NCBI RefSeq assembly: GCF_000381125.1
Contig: NZ_KB905943.1
Location: forward strand, 1-64,000
Origin: Caldimonas manganoxidans ATCC BAA-369
GTDB lineage: Bacteria; Pseudomonadota; Gammaproteobacteria; Burkholderiales; Burkholderiaceae_C
Reading direction: 5' to 3'
DNA length: 64,000 nucleotides
Shown: positions 17,660 to 26,420 of the stretch, in pieces
Numbering within the stretch: position 1 is the first letter of the stretch
How the letters are laid out: every line of letters begins with the position of its first letter
The notes under the pieces: generated by a model
Seen by the model: only the letters and a program-made list of their open reading frames with translations
Told to the model about the DNA's origin: nothing
Database searches by the model: none
Program-made: the position numbers and the translations under genes

Positions 17660-18604
17660 ATGGACTCACGAACTCCTCTCGCCCCCCCGTCCCCAGCGCC
17701 TGCTCTGTGCGTGCTGGGGGAAGCCTTGATCGACTGCGTCGAGCAATCCGACGGCAGCCTCGTGCCGCTGCAAGGTGGCAGCCCGTTCAACTTGGCGCGC
17801 GCCGCGGCTCGCGCTGGGGCGCGGGTGGGTTACTTGCCCCCGTTTTCGTCCGACCGCTTTGGCCAGCGGCTGCGCCAGACCGCCGAGCAAGACGGCGTGC
17901 AGGTGTGTTCCCCGGACAGTGCCTGCCCCACGTCCTTGGCCATGGTCACGGTGCAAGACGGTCAGCCGAGCTACAGCTTTTACCGCGAGGGCGTGGCCGA
18001 TCGGGATTGGCAGCCCGATGCGCTGATCGAGCGCTTGCGAGCCGGGCCCGCCGGGGTGTTGCACACCGGCTCCTTGGCCATCATGCCGCCGGACGATGGG
18101 CGCGTGCTCGAGGTGGTGCAGGCCGCCCGCGCGTTGGGCTGGACCATCAGTCTGGACATCAACCTGCGCCCCCGTGTGGCCCGTGATCTGGAGGCGTATC
18201 GCGCATCCGTGTGGACCTTGATCCGCGCGGCCGATTGGGTCAAGGCCAGCGAGGAAGACTGGACCCTGCTCACCGGCGGTGTGTTGTCGCCCGACCGACC
18301 CGAGCCAGCCTTGCAGGCCCTGCAAGAGCTCGGGGTGCGCCACGTGGCCTTGACCTTCGGCGCCCAAGGCGCTTGCTTGCAGGTGGATGCCGCGCGCGCC
18401 CAGGCCGCAGCCCCGACGGTGGACGTGGTGGACACCGTGGGGGCGGGCGATACCTTCTGGGGCTGGTGTTTGGCGGCGTGGATGCGCCACGGCCCGGCGG
18501 CGGCTGGGCAGGTGCACACCACCTTGCAGCACGCGCTGCGCGCCGCGGCCATCAATTGCTCGCGGCGGGGCTGTCAGCCCCCATGGGCTCATGAGCTGGG
18601 TTGA
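17660..18604 (+). CDS. PfkB-family sugar kinase, probably fructokinase (MtlZ-like)
   Basis: A 314-residue ribokinase-family kinase. It has an N-terminal GEALIDCVE, the substrate-binding GGSPFNLARAAARAGA, and the catalytic GAGDTFWGWCLAAWM near residue 265, where the aspartate is the base. In mannitol operons of pseudomonads the equivalent gene encodes fructokinase, which would handle fructose produced from mannitol or sorbitol. It is the last gene of the operon and converges on ribE, with only 37 bases between them and no clear terminator. Confidence 0.82.
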   Translation: MDSRTPLAPPSPAPALCVLGEALIDCVEQSDGSLVPLQGGSPFNLARAAARAGARVGYLPPFSSDRFGQRLRQTAEQDGVQVCSPDSACPTSLAMVTVQDGQPSYSFYREGVADRDWQPDALIERLRAGPAGVLHTGSLAIMPPDDGRVLEVVQAARALGWTISLDINLRPRVARDLEAYRASVWTLIRAADWVKASEEDWTLLTGGVLSPDRPEPALQALQELGVRHVALTFGAQGACLQVDAARAQAAAPTVDVVDTVGAGDTFWGWCLAAWMRHGPAAAGQVHTTLQHALRAAAINCSRRGCQPPWAHELG

Positions 18605-18641
18605 GTCGATTCAGCCTCGGGCGGCAGGGTTGGGCCTGTCG

Positions 18642-19259
18642 TCATCTTGAAGACAGCATGCGCTCGACATAACGCGCGATCAGGTCGATCTCGAGGTTGA
18701 CCCGATCGCCGGGCGCCAGCCGTCCGAGCGTCGTGTGCTCGACCGTGTGCGGGATCAGATTGATGCTGATTTCGGTGCCGTCGGGCCGGTCGTCCACGCG
18801 GTTGACCGTCAGGCTGACGCCATGGACCGTGATCGAGCCCTTGTACGCCAAGAAACGGGCCAACTCGCGCGGGGCGAGCACGCGCAGCTCCCAAGACTCA
18901 CCCACTCGCGCCAGGTGCGTGACCGTGCCCAGGCCGTCCACATGGCCGCTGACCAGATGCCCGCCGAGACGGTCCTGCGCGCGCAGCGCCTTCTCCAGAT
19001 TGACCCAGCCCGGGGCATCCAGCCCCGCGGTCTTGGACAGGCTCTCGGCCGAAATGTCGATCGTGAAACAGGCGGCCTTGGGGTCGAAGCTGGTGACGGT
19101 CATGCACGCGCCATTGAGCGCGATGCTGTCGCCCAGCTGCACATCGTCCAGATAGCCTGCGGGCGCTTCGATCAACAGGCGCTTGCCATGGGCGGCGCTG
19201 TCGCCCAGCGGCGTGACCTCGAGAATGCGGCCGATGCCGCTGATGATGCCGGTGAACAT
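18642..19259 (-). CDS. ribE: Riboflavin synthase alpha chain (RibE)
   Basis: RibE dismutates two molecules of 6,7-dimethyl-8-ribityllumazine to riboflavin. The protein (205 residues) starts MFTGIISGIGRI, the standard N-terminus, and has the expected tandem lumazine-binding domains: DSIALNGACMTVTSFD with FTIDISAESL in the first, and GGHLVSGHVDGLGTV, then GSITVHGVSLTVNRV with ISINLIPHTVEHTTLG in the second. I prefer the start at 19259 over one three codons upstream because of the family's N-terminus; neither has a good ribosome site. It follows ribD closely but is separated from ribBA-ribH by the polyol operon. Confidence 0.95.
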   Translation of the reverse strand: MFTGIISGIGRILEVTPLGDSAAHGKRLLIEAPAGYLDDVQLGDSIALNGACMTVTSFDPKAACFTIDISAESLSKTAGLDAPGWVNLEKALRAQDRLGGHLVSGHVDGLGTVTHLARVGESWELRVLAPRELARFLAYKGSITVHGVSLTVNRVDDRPDGTEISINLIPHTVEHTTLGRLAPGDRVNLEIDLIARYVERMLSSR

Positions 19260-19315
19260 GGGCTGCATTGTCGCAGGCTGGCGGCCGCTGTGTCGCGGCA
19301 GGGCGTCAGGCACGG

Positions 19316-20455
19316 TCAGAAGCGCTCGCGCCCCGGGGGCCGGGCACGCAGGCGCAAGTCCGGGCCAATGCGTTCCACGTCGAGAAAGGTCAGCGCCACG
19401 GCCTCGTCCAGCGAGGCCAGCGGGCCAAAGCGCATCATCTCCCGCCCTAGGCCAATCAGTCGGGGCGCCAGATAGACCAGGTATTCGTCCACCAGATCTT
19501 CGCGCACGAACGAGCCGTTGAGCTTGTGCCCGGCCTCGACGTGCAGCTCGTTGATGCCGCGGCGCGCCAGATCGGCCAGCATCGCGCCCAAGTCCACCTT
19601 GCCGTGGGGCGCGGCGAACCGAACACACCGGGCGCCGGCCGCTTCCAGGGCGGTGCGCCGCGGTGGGGCGTCGTCGGCATGGTAGATCAGCACCTCGCCA
19701 GGTGGCGCCAAGAGGCGGGCAGTCGGCGGGGTTTCCAGCCGCGAGTCCACGATCACCCGCAGCGGTTGGCGGGGCGTGTCCACCGCGCGCACATCCAAGC
19801 GAGGATCGTCTTCCAGCACCGTGCCGATGCCGGTGAGCACCGCGCCGGCACGGGCGCGCCAGGCGTGGCCATCGGCCCGGGCCGAGGGACCCGTGATCCA
19901 CTGGCTGCGGCCATCGTCCAGCGCGGTGCGGCCATCCAGCGAGGCCGCCACTTTCAGACGCACCCATGGGCGGCCACGCAGCATGCGGGAGAAAAAGCCG
20001 ATGTTCAGCTCGCGTGCCTCCTCGGCCATCAGCCCCAGATCCACTTGCACGCCGGCGGCACGCAGCCGCTCGATGCCTCGACCGGCCACCAGGGGATTGG
20101 GGTCTTGGACGGCCACCACCACGCGAGCCACGCCTTCGCGAATCAACGCATCGGCGCACGGCGGGGTGCGGCCATGGTGGGAGCAGGGTTCCAGCGTCAC
20201 ATAGACCGTGGCGCCCCGCGCCGACAGCCCGCGCGCGCGCAGCAAGGCCAGGGCCTGGGCCTCGGCATGGGCTTGGCCGGTGGCCTGTGTGTGGGCGGCC
20301 ACCCGCTGGCCGTCGGGCAGCACGATGACACAGCCCACTGCGGGGTTGGGCGGGCACACCCGCAGCGCCTGCGCCGCCTGGGCCAGGGCCTCGCGCATGT
20401 GCTGCGCATCGACGGGATCACCTGTCTGAGGGAGAGAACTCACCGAAGCATCCAC
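19316..20455 (-). CDS. ribD: Bifunctional pyrimidine deaminase/reductase RibD
   Basis: RibD carries out the second and third steps of riboflavin synthesis. The N-terminal deaminase has the zinc ligands in HAEAQAL and in PCSHHGRTPPCADAL (PC...PPC). The C-terminal reductase begins near RPWVRLKVAASLDGRTA and includes VLTGIGTVLEDDP and the INELHVEAGHKLNGSF segment. The longest frame starts at a TTG (20503) without a ribosome site; a GTG at 20455 has GGAG five bases upstream and still leaves the complete deaminase, so I chose it (379 residues). It is divergent from the pseudopilin gene at 20565. Confidence 0.93.
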   Translation of the reverse strand: MDASVSSLPQTGDPVDAQHMREALAQAAQALRVCPPNPAVGCVIVLPDGQRVAAHTQATGQAHAEAQALALLRARGLSARGATVYVTLEPCSHHGRTPPCADALIREGVARVVVAVQDPNPLVAGRGIERLRAAGVQVDLGLMAEEARELNIGFFSRMLRGRPWVRLKVAASLDGRTALDDGRSQWITGPSARADGHAWRARAGAVLTGIGTVLEDDPRLDVRAVDTPRQPLRVIVDSRLETPPTARLLAPPGEVLIYHADDAPPRRTALEAAGARCVRFAAPHGKVDLGAMLADLARRGINELHVEAGHKLNGSFVREDLVDEYLVYLAPRLIGLGREMMRFGPLASLDEAVALTFLDVERIGPDLRLRARPPGRERF

Positions 20456-20564
20456 ATAGACTCCCGACCGAGCTTCATGCACCGCTGGCAGCGCCCACGA
20501 CAAGGCGCCCCATCGGGACGACCGGCACAGACCGGAAGGTTTGCCATTTCCTCAGGGGGAAAAA

Positions 20565-21179
20565 ATGAAAGCTTATCCGAGACCGCGCCGTGTGGGGCGG
20601 GGAGGGTCGGTGATCGAGACGCTGATGGCGATCGCCATCTTGGCGATCCTGGCGTCGATCGGCTATCCGGCGGCACGCGACTGGGTGCATTTCACCCGGA
20701 CGAGAACGATCAGCGCCCAGCTGTCCTCGCATCTTGCGTTGGCCCGGGCCTCGGCCATCGCAAGAGGCCAGCCCGTGGCGATCTCACCGCAGTCGATGCA
20801 CTGGGAATCGGGATGGCGTGTCCACCTCGATCCCAACGCCAACGGACAGTGGGACGAAGGCGAGGCAGTGCTCGCGCTTCATGAGGGGGATCGCCGCGTG
20901 CGCATCCAGGCCCAAGGGGCTGCCCAGCGCTATGTGCTGTTCGATCCGAGCGGTCGGCCCATCCAGCACAACGGGGCGTTCCTCGCCTCCGCCTTCCTCG
21001 TGTGCACGCCGTCGACCGATCGGCTCACCGCCCTGGTCATGAATGCTGCAGGGCGCGTGCGTGCCGAGCCTCGCTGGGGGCCCTGTCCTGTTCCCCGTGT
21101 CAGCGGTGTTCAACGGTCCCAGCAATCGGCAGCGGTGCGCGATGCGTCTCCCCCGGTCTTCGTTTTTTGGCCCAGTTGA
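20565..21179 (+). CDS. GspH/FimT-like pseudopilin
   Basis: A 204-residue type IV pilin-like protein on the strand opposite to the pilus operon. The basic leader ends in RGGSVIETLMAIAILAILASIGYPAARDW: a glycine cleavage site, glutamate at about +5, then the hydrophobic helix. The rest has a GspH/FimT pattern (LALARASAIARGQPVAISP, WRVHLDPNANGQWDEGE). The ATG at 20565 follows an AGGGGGA ribosome site. Its last 70 bases overlap the end of pilE on the other strand, and the last ~25 residues look unlike a normal FimT end, so the stop may have been displaced. Probably a minor pseudopilin for pilus priming. Confidence 0.8.
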   Translation: MKAYPRPRRVGRGGSVIETLMAIAILAILASIGYPAARDWVHFTRTRTISAQLSSHLALARASAIARGQPVAISPQSMHWESGWRVHLDPNANGQWDEGEAVLALHEGDRRVRIQAQGAAQRYVLFDPSGRPIQHNGAFLASAFLVCTPSTDRLTALVMNAAGRVRAEPRWGPCPVPRVSGVQRSQQSAAVRDASPPVFVFWPS

Positions 21180-21589
21180 TTGATGCCCAGCGTCCCACAG
21201 GGATCGCCGTTCATCGATCCGGTCGGTGTGGCCTGAATCAGGAAGCTCGTGGCCGTGGGGCTGCCGGCTGAAAAAGCGATGGTGTAGCGCGCCGTGCCGC
21301 TACGGGGGGATTGCGAAAACGGCAGGGTCACCGATGCGCCCGAACTGGTCGTGGCGTAGCTGTTGCTTTCGGTGAAGTTGCGCTCCATGAACTGAGCGGC
21401 CTCCAGCAGCAAAGCCTTGGCGTCCGCACGGTGCCCGCGGCGGACCTGCTCGATATAACTTGGGTAGGCCACCGCGGCAAGGATTGCGACCACCACGACC
21501 ACGATCATCACCTCGATCAGCGTGAAGCCGCGAACGATCCCGACGGGACCGGTCTTTCGGTGAGCGTGCAAAGACCGTTTCATGTTCAT
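21110..21589 (-). CDS. pilE: Type IV minor pilin PilE
   Basis: A 159-residue prepilin with a leader ending in RG, cleavage before FTLIEVMIVVVVVAILAAVAYPSYIEQ, and glutamate at +5. The globular part (AKALLLEAAQFMERNFTESNSYAT, paired cysteines at NGDPCGTLG and ADCW) fits PilE, the last gene of fimU-pilVWXY1E operons, which forms part of the pilus-tip priming complex. It begins six bases after the pilY1 stop. Two ATGs (21589, 21583) are possible; the first is used. Confidence 0.88.
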   Translation of the reverse strand: MNMKRSLHAHRKTGPVGIVRGFTLIEVMIVVVVVAILAAVAYPSYIEQVRRGHRADAKALLLEAAQFMERNFTESNSYATTSSGASVTLPFSQSPRSGTARYTIAFSAGSPTATSFLIQATPTGSMNGDPCGTLGINQLGQKTKTGGDASRTAADCWDR

Positions 21590-21595
21590 GTTGCC

Positions 21596-24500
21596 TTACC
21601 TGGAGATGAGCTGGCGCCACGAGCCGCGCGGCGGGCGGTCGCCACCCTTTTCCGTCGTGACTTGGATGCCTTCATTGGTGCCGGTGGTGTCGCTGCCGGA
21701 CTGGAGCTTGAACTCTAGAGCGCCCGCGGAGATCACTCTTGGAGTGCTCGTGATGCCCACCGAACTGCGCATCCCGCTGACAGGATTTCCACCCGAGTAG
21801 TCGTCGGCGTTGAAAACCCCGTCGCCATTGACGTCTAGCACCGTTTCATTGATGCGCTGACCGGTGACGGCCGACAACTCCATCAACCAGCTGGTGCCGC
21901 CAAAGCTGCATGACGATGTCGACGGAATCAGGGTGTTGAAGATTACACGGCCGAAACGCAACAGCGGTGGATCTACAACCCTCTCGCCCTGAGCGGTCGG
22001 CGGAGTCGTGGGTTGGATCAAATCGAGGAACCATCCGCGCTGAGTCGACCAGTTCACGTTGTTCGCGCTGACTGTGCGAACCTCGCGACCTGCCACTGTG
22101 GTTTCCGACAACAGGGTTTGCTGCTGCAGGATCGAAGAACGAGTGGCGGTGGTGTATGTGATTTCGTTAGATGGCCCGGTGTCAGGTCGATCCCAGATGC
22201 CGTAGAAGCTCTGTACGGTCAGGTCGGTCGGATCGCCCTCCGCCACATAGCGTCCAGTGCCGAAATACACCATGAACCCTCCGTTAGGGTGCCGTCCGAC
22301 TTCCAAAGGTGCGGTGATCGGCTGACGTTGATCGCTGGCGTTGCGTGCGCTGAACAACGGGCGATCGCGCGAGCCACTGCGGTTGGCCACGCGCCAGTTC
22401 GACGGGTTGCTGTTGGACAGATCGAACTTCCACACGTTGCCGTAAAGGTCACCAGCGTAGACCGTGTCGATGATGCGGTCTCCGTCGGTGTCCACCAAGG
22501 CGGGCGTCGACAACCCGTTGTTGGCTCCGTTGTAGGCTGTGCTTCCCGCATCGATGCCGAGTCGGGCGATCTGGTTGCCCGAGGCGAGATCGACCACGTA
22601 CAGGAAGGCCCCCGACGTCGTGCACTGGTAGCTGCCCGATGTCTTGGGATAGCCATTGCCGAAGATGGCAGCCCACGTTCCATTGGGCAAGCGAGCGATC
22701 TGAGGTTGGCTGAACGTGTAGCACAGCTCCGAATCCGTGAACTCCCACATCACATTGCTGGCGGTGACGGCCGTGGGGTTGGTGACATTGATCGCGAAAA
22801 TCGACCGGCCGCCCGCGCCCAGACCGCTCACCAAATAGGAGCCCCAAGCGCCGTTGATGTAGGCCTCGCCCACATAAGGCGATCCGTCCACGAAGAAGAG
22901 GTGTCGGTCGTTGTAGTCAGGGTCGGTGAGTTCCCACAGCTTCGGGTAAACCGCCCTGGGGACGTAAGCGAAGACCTCCCGTCCGCCGTTCGGGCCGTTC
23001 TCGGCGTTGAAGGCATGCAACATGCCGTCATTGGCGCCGACGTAGACCATGGGCGTGCGGTTGGCGTTGGCGGTGACGAAGGCGTAGTAGCTCGACCCCT
23101 CCGAGCCAGGCAGGCGTTCATAGCCGAAATACTGCTGCTGCACGAAGAACGGATCGGAGTTGATGATGTCGCCGAGCACCTGATCACGGTCGCGGAAGAT
23201 CCCAGTGGTGCTTCTGGACCGCTCCAGGCTGCGGTCGCCGCGCAGGAAATTGAGTCGATCCTGACCTCGCGTATCGACCACATTCCCGGGACCGGTGTTG
23301 AGGTGTCCCTGTTGCGCCGAGGACAAATTGGACCAGGCAAAGCTGACGCCCGTGGTGCCGTTGTGCGTGAGGATGTTGCGTTGGTCGGCTGCTGGCAGCT
23401 GCTGCGCTGCGTCCCAGAGCTGGTTGCCCACGCGACCATTGGGCAGTAGCTGCAGGGCCCGCAGGCTGCCGCTCCAACGCGTGCTGTCGAAGCGGGCCTG
23501 GAAGATGGCCGTGTCCGTGTTCAGCTGCGTGGAATTCGCAGCAATCGCGGCCGCCGAGGAGCGGCGCCGACCGATCTGCTCGAAGGCTCGCGCCAGCCCC
23601 TCCACCAAGCGCACCGGATCATTGGCGAAAACGAAGTTGTCCGGGTTGCCGTCGCCGTCGCCATCCCATTCGCTCTGCAGGTCTGGGACGTTGTTGTCAT
23701 TGGTGTCGCGGAAGCCACCGTACTTTGCTGCATACCACAGCGGGTCTTTGAGCGAGCCCGCAGCGTTGCCGGTGATGGTGTAAGTCACCGAGGTGGGGGG
23801 ATTGTCCACGGTGCAGTTGCGGCATCCGCCAGAGGCATTGATGAAGCCGGTGCTGCCATTGGCCACCGTGTTGGTGTCTTCACGGATGACCGTCACGTTG
23901 CGCGGATCGGTGTAGTCGAAGTTGTAGATGCCGGAGTGGAAGTGGGGGCCGTCATTGTTCGTGCCGGAGATGATGTAGCCGAAGCCCTGGCCATTGGCCG
24001 TCGAGGCGGAGACGGCCTTGGTGGTGACCTTCACGGAATTGCCGCTGACCCGGTACTCGATGATGCCCCACATGTCCTGGTCGTAGTCACCCCCGAAGGC
24101 GCTGTCTTCCCAGTTGACGTAGAACTTGCCGTAGGTCGGGGTCTGTTCCACGATCTTGAAATCGACGAGCGTCCCACCCCCAAACGGACCACTGCCGTTA
24201 GAGGATCGGTCCAAGCGATAAGCCGGGAGAATGGTCACTCGGTTGCCGTTGGCGTTGAGCTCGATGCGGGGCACATTGGTGGCCAGGGCCACGCCATAGG
24301 TCTCGACCTTGAGCGCGTTGGGGAAGTCGGTGCCACTGACGCCCGTTGGAAGTTGTTTGATGCGGTTGGTGCGTGCGAAATGCGCCAGACCTGACATCAG
24401 GTACGACCCCTCAAGGGTCGGCGCCTCAGGGCACAGCCCCAGGGCTTCTCCGAATGATGACAAGGTCTTGGCCGAGCAGAGATTGTCGCCGGTGGAGCCC

Positions 24501-26380
24501 ACTCGGCCGACAAACCAGCTGCCGCCATTGATGTTTTCGTACCCGCCAACCGCATCGGTCAGTTGTGAGGCACTCGAGGTCGATTGGATCGGGGCGAGGC
24601 CGCTGACCTGATCGGCGTCGTAGCTCGACACACTGGCGTTGAAGTTGAGCACACTGAGTGGCGAGCAATAGTTGTCGTCGTTCAGCGGCGGCGTCCAGGT
24701 TGCGACGGTCAAGCCCAGCGCAGCGTCCTTGCTGTTGCTTTGAGAGTATGTGAAGGCTGCGGTGGGCTGTGTAGTCGTCGAGGACGCCAAGTAGCGCAAA
24801 GACTCCAAGTAAATCTCTGCCATGGGATTACCCCACGAGGAGCAATTGCCCTGGTTGACTTCTGGATCGGACGCGCCACTTACACGAATGGCCGTGCGTT
24901 GGTATGTGCAGCCGTCAGTTGACCCATAGCTGTCGTCGTTTTGGTAGCTGTACCCGTAAATCCGCAAGGCATTGAGGTTGCGAACAATGCCGTTGGTGGG
25001 CCTTCCCGTGGCATCGGTCTTGAAGCTCCCGTCGCGCACGGCATCGGTGCTGCGATGATTGACACCTGAGCCGAAATCGGAGACCGGCTGACGCAAGACC
25101 CCCCCAGAGACGTTTTTCTGGAACGACCCAGTCATCAAGCCGAACAGAATCTGACCATCGTCGCCGTACTCTTGTAGCAAGCCGGTGGGTTTGTAGTTGC
25201 CGGCCGGGTAACGTTTGCAGGTCTCGTTGCCCAAGAGCAAGCTGTTACAGACTTCGACCCGGGCAATGTAAGCGCCACGTGCAGTGCCTGTTCCCAGGCC
25301 ATGAACTTCTCGCAAGGGGTTTTCGGCGCTCGCCAGGATGCCCGACAGGGCAGCACGGTTTCCGTTGCTGCGGAAGCCGCCAGCAAAACCGCTTTGGAGA
25401 TTGCTTCTCTCCTCAGCCCACAGGCACTGCTGTTTCTCGTTGGCGCCCCACAAAGTGAAGTTTCCGCGGGCCACACGAATCAGTGGGGGGTTGGTGTTGG
25501 TATGCGAGAGGCGGTTGGCACTGTTCGAGTCGCCACGCCCGATCGTCGTGTTACAAAAGGTGATGCCCGTGGAACTGAGGTTGATGACCCGCCAGTTGCT
25601 GGCACTGCCCGTCGCCCCCGGAGCAATTCCCGTGCTTTCGACCGTCAGGGTCATTGTGGTCCCGCTCTTCGCAGAGACACCGCCGATCATCCAGCGCGAA
25701 CTGTTGGAAACATCCTCAAGACGGATCTGGTCACCCACTTCGTAGTTCACCGAGGTGACCACGGTCTTGTTCCCCGCAGTGAAACTCACCGAGCTGGTCG
25801 ACGTGGAGGTGGCCGGGTCGTTCAAGACCGAGGAGAACGGCGTCAGCCGAGCGATATCGTCGCCGTTGTAATACTTGGCGTACGAGTGGGCATCGGTCGG
25901 CAGGTAGGCTCGCTCGAGCACTGTCAGTGAAGAGGTGTCGGTGCTTCGCATGCCGCCGTAGAGGATTTTGCGCACGATGTCCATGCGCGTCATCGACACC
26001 CAATTGAGAAAGTTGCCGCTCCACTGGCCGCTCGCCCCCCCGACGTTGCAGTATTTGTCCGTCGACACCGCTGCCGGCACGAACCGTTGATGGGACGTGT
26101 TGTAGGTGTAGCACTTGAAGGGGTCGAAATAGCCGTAATAGTTGAAGCTGTGCTTGTAAGTGGTGTCCGGGGTGCCGTCTCCGTCCAGGTCGGTGTAGTC
26201 GTTGTAGGCCTTGTAGGAGAGCTGATGGTCTTTGGACAGGTTGAGCATGACCATCGGGGGGGTATCTCCCGTCAAGAACAGCGGCCGGTCCGAGATGGGC
26301 AGGGCGCTGGCGCCAGCTGCGCTCGTCAGCAGCAGTACGGACAGGGTGTGGCGGAAGGCCAGGGCAGCGCGCAATTTCAT
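21596..26380 (-). CDS. pilY1: PilY1-like pilus tip adhesin and calcium-binding beta-propeller protein
   Basis: A very large (1594 residues) exported protein; the N-terminus from MKLRAALAF is a signal peptide ending near ASALP. The C-terminal half is the PilY1 beta-propeller: TPMVYVGANDGMLHAFNAENG, VYPKLWELTDPDYNDRHLFF, GSYLVSGLGAGGRSIFAI and AAIFGNGYPK. The conserved calcium loop DTDGDRIIDTVYAGD lies at about 22451-22495. Further aspartate-rich loops occur at about 26163-26195, 23640-23705 and 21801-21835. PilY1 caps the pilus, supports adhesion and surface sensing, and calcium controls extension and retraction. The ATG at 26380 is chosen because the upstream extension lies over the end of pilX and lacks secretion features. 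Confidence 0.9.
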   Translation of the reverse strand: MKLRAALAFRHTLSVLLLTSAAGASALPISDRPLFLTGDTPPMVMLNLSKDHQLSYKAYNDYTDLDGDGTPDTTYKHSFNYYGYFDPFKCYTYNTSHQRFVPAAVSTDKYCNVGGASGQWSGNFLNWVSMTRMDIVRKILYGGMRSTDTSSLTVLERAYLPTDAHSYAKYYNGDDIARLTPFSSVLNDPATSTSTSSVSFTAGNKTVVTSVNYEVGDQIRLEDVSNSSRWMIGGVSAKSGTTMTLTVESTGIAPGATGSASNWRVINLSSTGITFCNTTIGRGDSNSANRLSHTNTNPPLIRVARGNFTLWGANEKQQCLWAEERSNLQSGFAGGFRSNGNRAALSGILASAENPLREVHGLGTGTARGAYIARVEVCNSLLLGNETCKRYPAGNYKPTGLLQEYGDDGQILFGLMTGSFQKNVSGGVLRQPVSDFGSGVNHRSTDAVRDGSFKTDATGRPTNGIVRNLNALRIYGYSYQNDDSYGSTDGCTYQRTAIRVSGASDPEVNQGNCSSWGNPMAEIYLESLRYLASSTTTQPTAAFTYSQSNSKDAALGLTVATWTPPLNDDNYCSPLSVLNFNASVSSYDADQVSGLAPIQSTSSASQLTDAVGGYENINGGSWFVGRVGSTGDNLCSAKTLSSFGEALGLCPEAPTLEGSYLMSGLAHFARTNRIKQLPTGVSGTDFPNALKVETYGVALATNVPRIELNANGNRVTILPAYRLDRSSNGSGPFGGGTLVDFKIVEQTPTYGKFYVNWEDSAFGGDYDQDMWGIIEYRVSGNSVKVTTKAVSASTANGQGFGYIISGTNNDGPHFHSGIYNFDYTDPRNVTVIREDTNTVANGSTGFINASGGCRNCTVDNPPTSVTYTITGNAAGSLKDPLWYAAKYGGFRDTNDNNVPDLQSEWDGDGDGNPDNFVFANDPVRLVEGLARAFEQIGRRRSSAAAIAANSTQLNTDTAIFQARFDSTRWSGSLRALQLLPNGRVGNQLWDAAQQLPAADQRNILTHNGTTGVSFAWSNLSSAQQGHLNTGPGNVVDTRGQDRLNFLRGDRSLERSRSTTGIFRDRDQVLGDIINSDPFFVQQQYFGYERLPGSEGSSYYAFVTANANRTPMVYVGANDGMLHAFNAENGPNGGREVFAYVPRAVYPKLWELTDPDYNDRHLFFVDGSPYVGEAYINGAWGSYLVSGLGAGGRSIFAINVTNPTAVTASNVMWEFTDSELCYTFSQPQIARLPNGTWAAIFGNGYPKTSGSYQCTTSGAFLYVVDLASGNQIARLGIDAGSTAYNGANNGLSTPALVDTDGDRIIDTVYAGDLYGNVWKFDLSNSNPSNWRVANRSGSRDRPLFSARNASDQRQPITAPLEVGRHPNGGFMVYFGTGRYVAEGDPTDLTVQSFYGIWDRPDTGPSNEITYTTATRSSILQQQTLLSETTVAGREVRTVSANNVNWSTQRGWFLDLIQPTTPPTAQGERVVDPPLLRFGRVIFNTLIPSTSSCSFGGTSWLMELSAVTGQRINETVLDVNGDGVFNADDYSGGNPVSGMRSSVGITSTPRVISAGALEFKLQSGSDTTGTNEGIQVTTEKGGDRPPRGSWRQLISR

Positions 26381-26420
26381 GTCGAGGTCCCAGAGCGGTT
26401 GGGCTGGTGCGGGCGAGTGC

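Noticed and set aside
13676-17790. Two ~590-codon antisense open frames over dalD and xylB
   Set aside because: Both lie opposite genes with intact family motifs and give low-complexity His/Gln/Arg-rich translations.
18642-20357. 571-codon frame extending ribE far upstream through ribD
   Set aside because: Only the last 205 codons match riboflavin synthase; the rest is ribD read in another frame.
20456-20564. Possible FMN riboswitch upstream of ribD
   Set aside because: The gap is too short and no aptamer segments are visible.
23500-26200. Repetitive-looking aspartate and glycine codons in pilY1 as a CRISPR or tandem repeat
   Set aside because: There are no regularly spaced identical repeats; the pattern comes from calcium-loop motifs in the protein.
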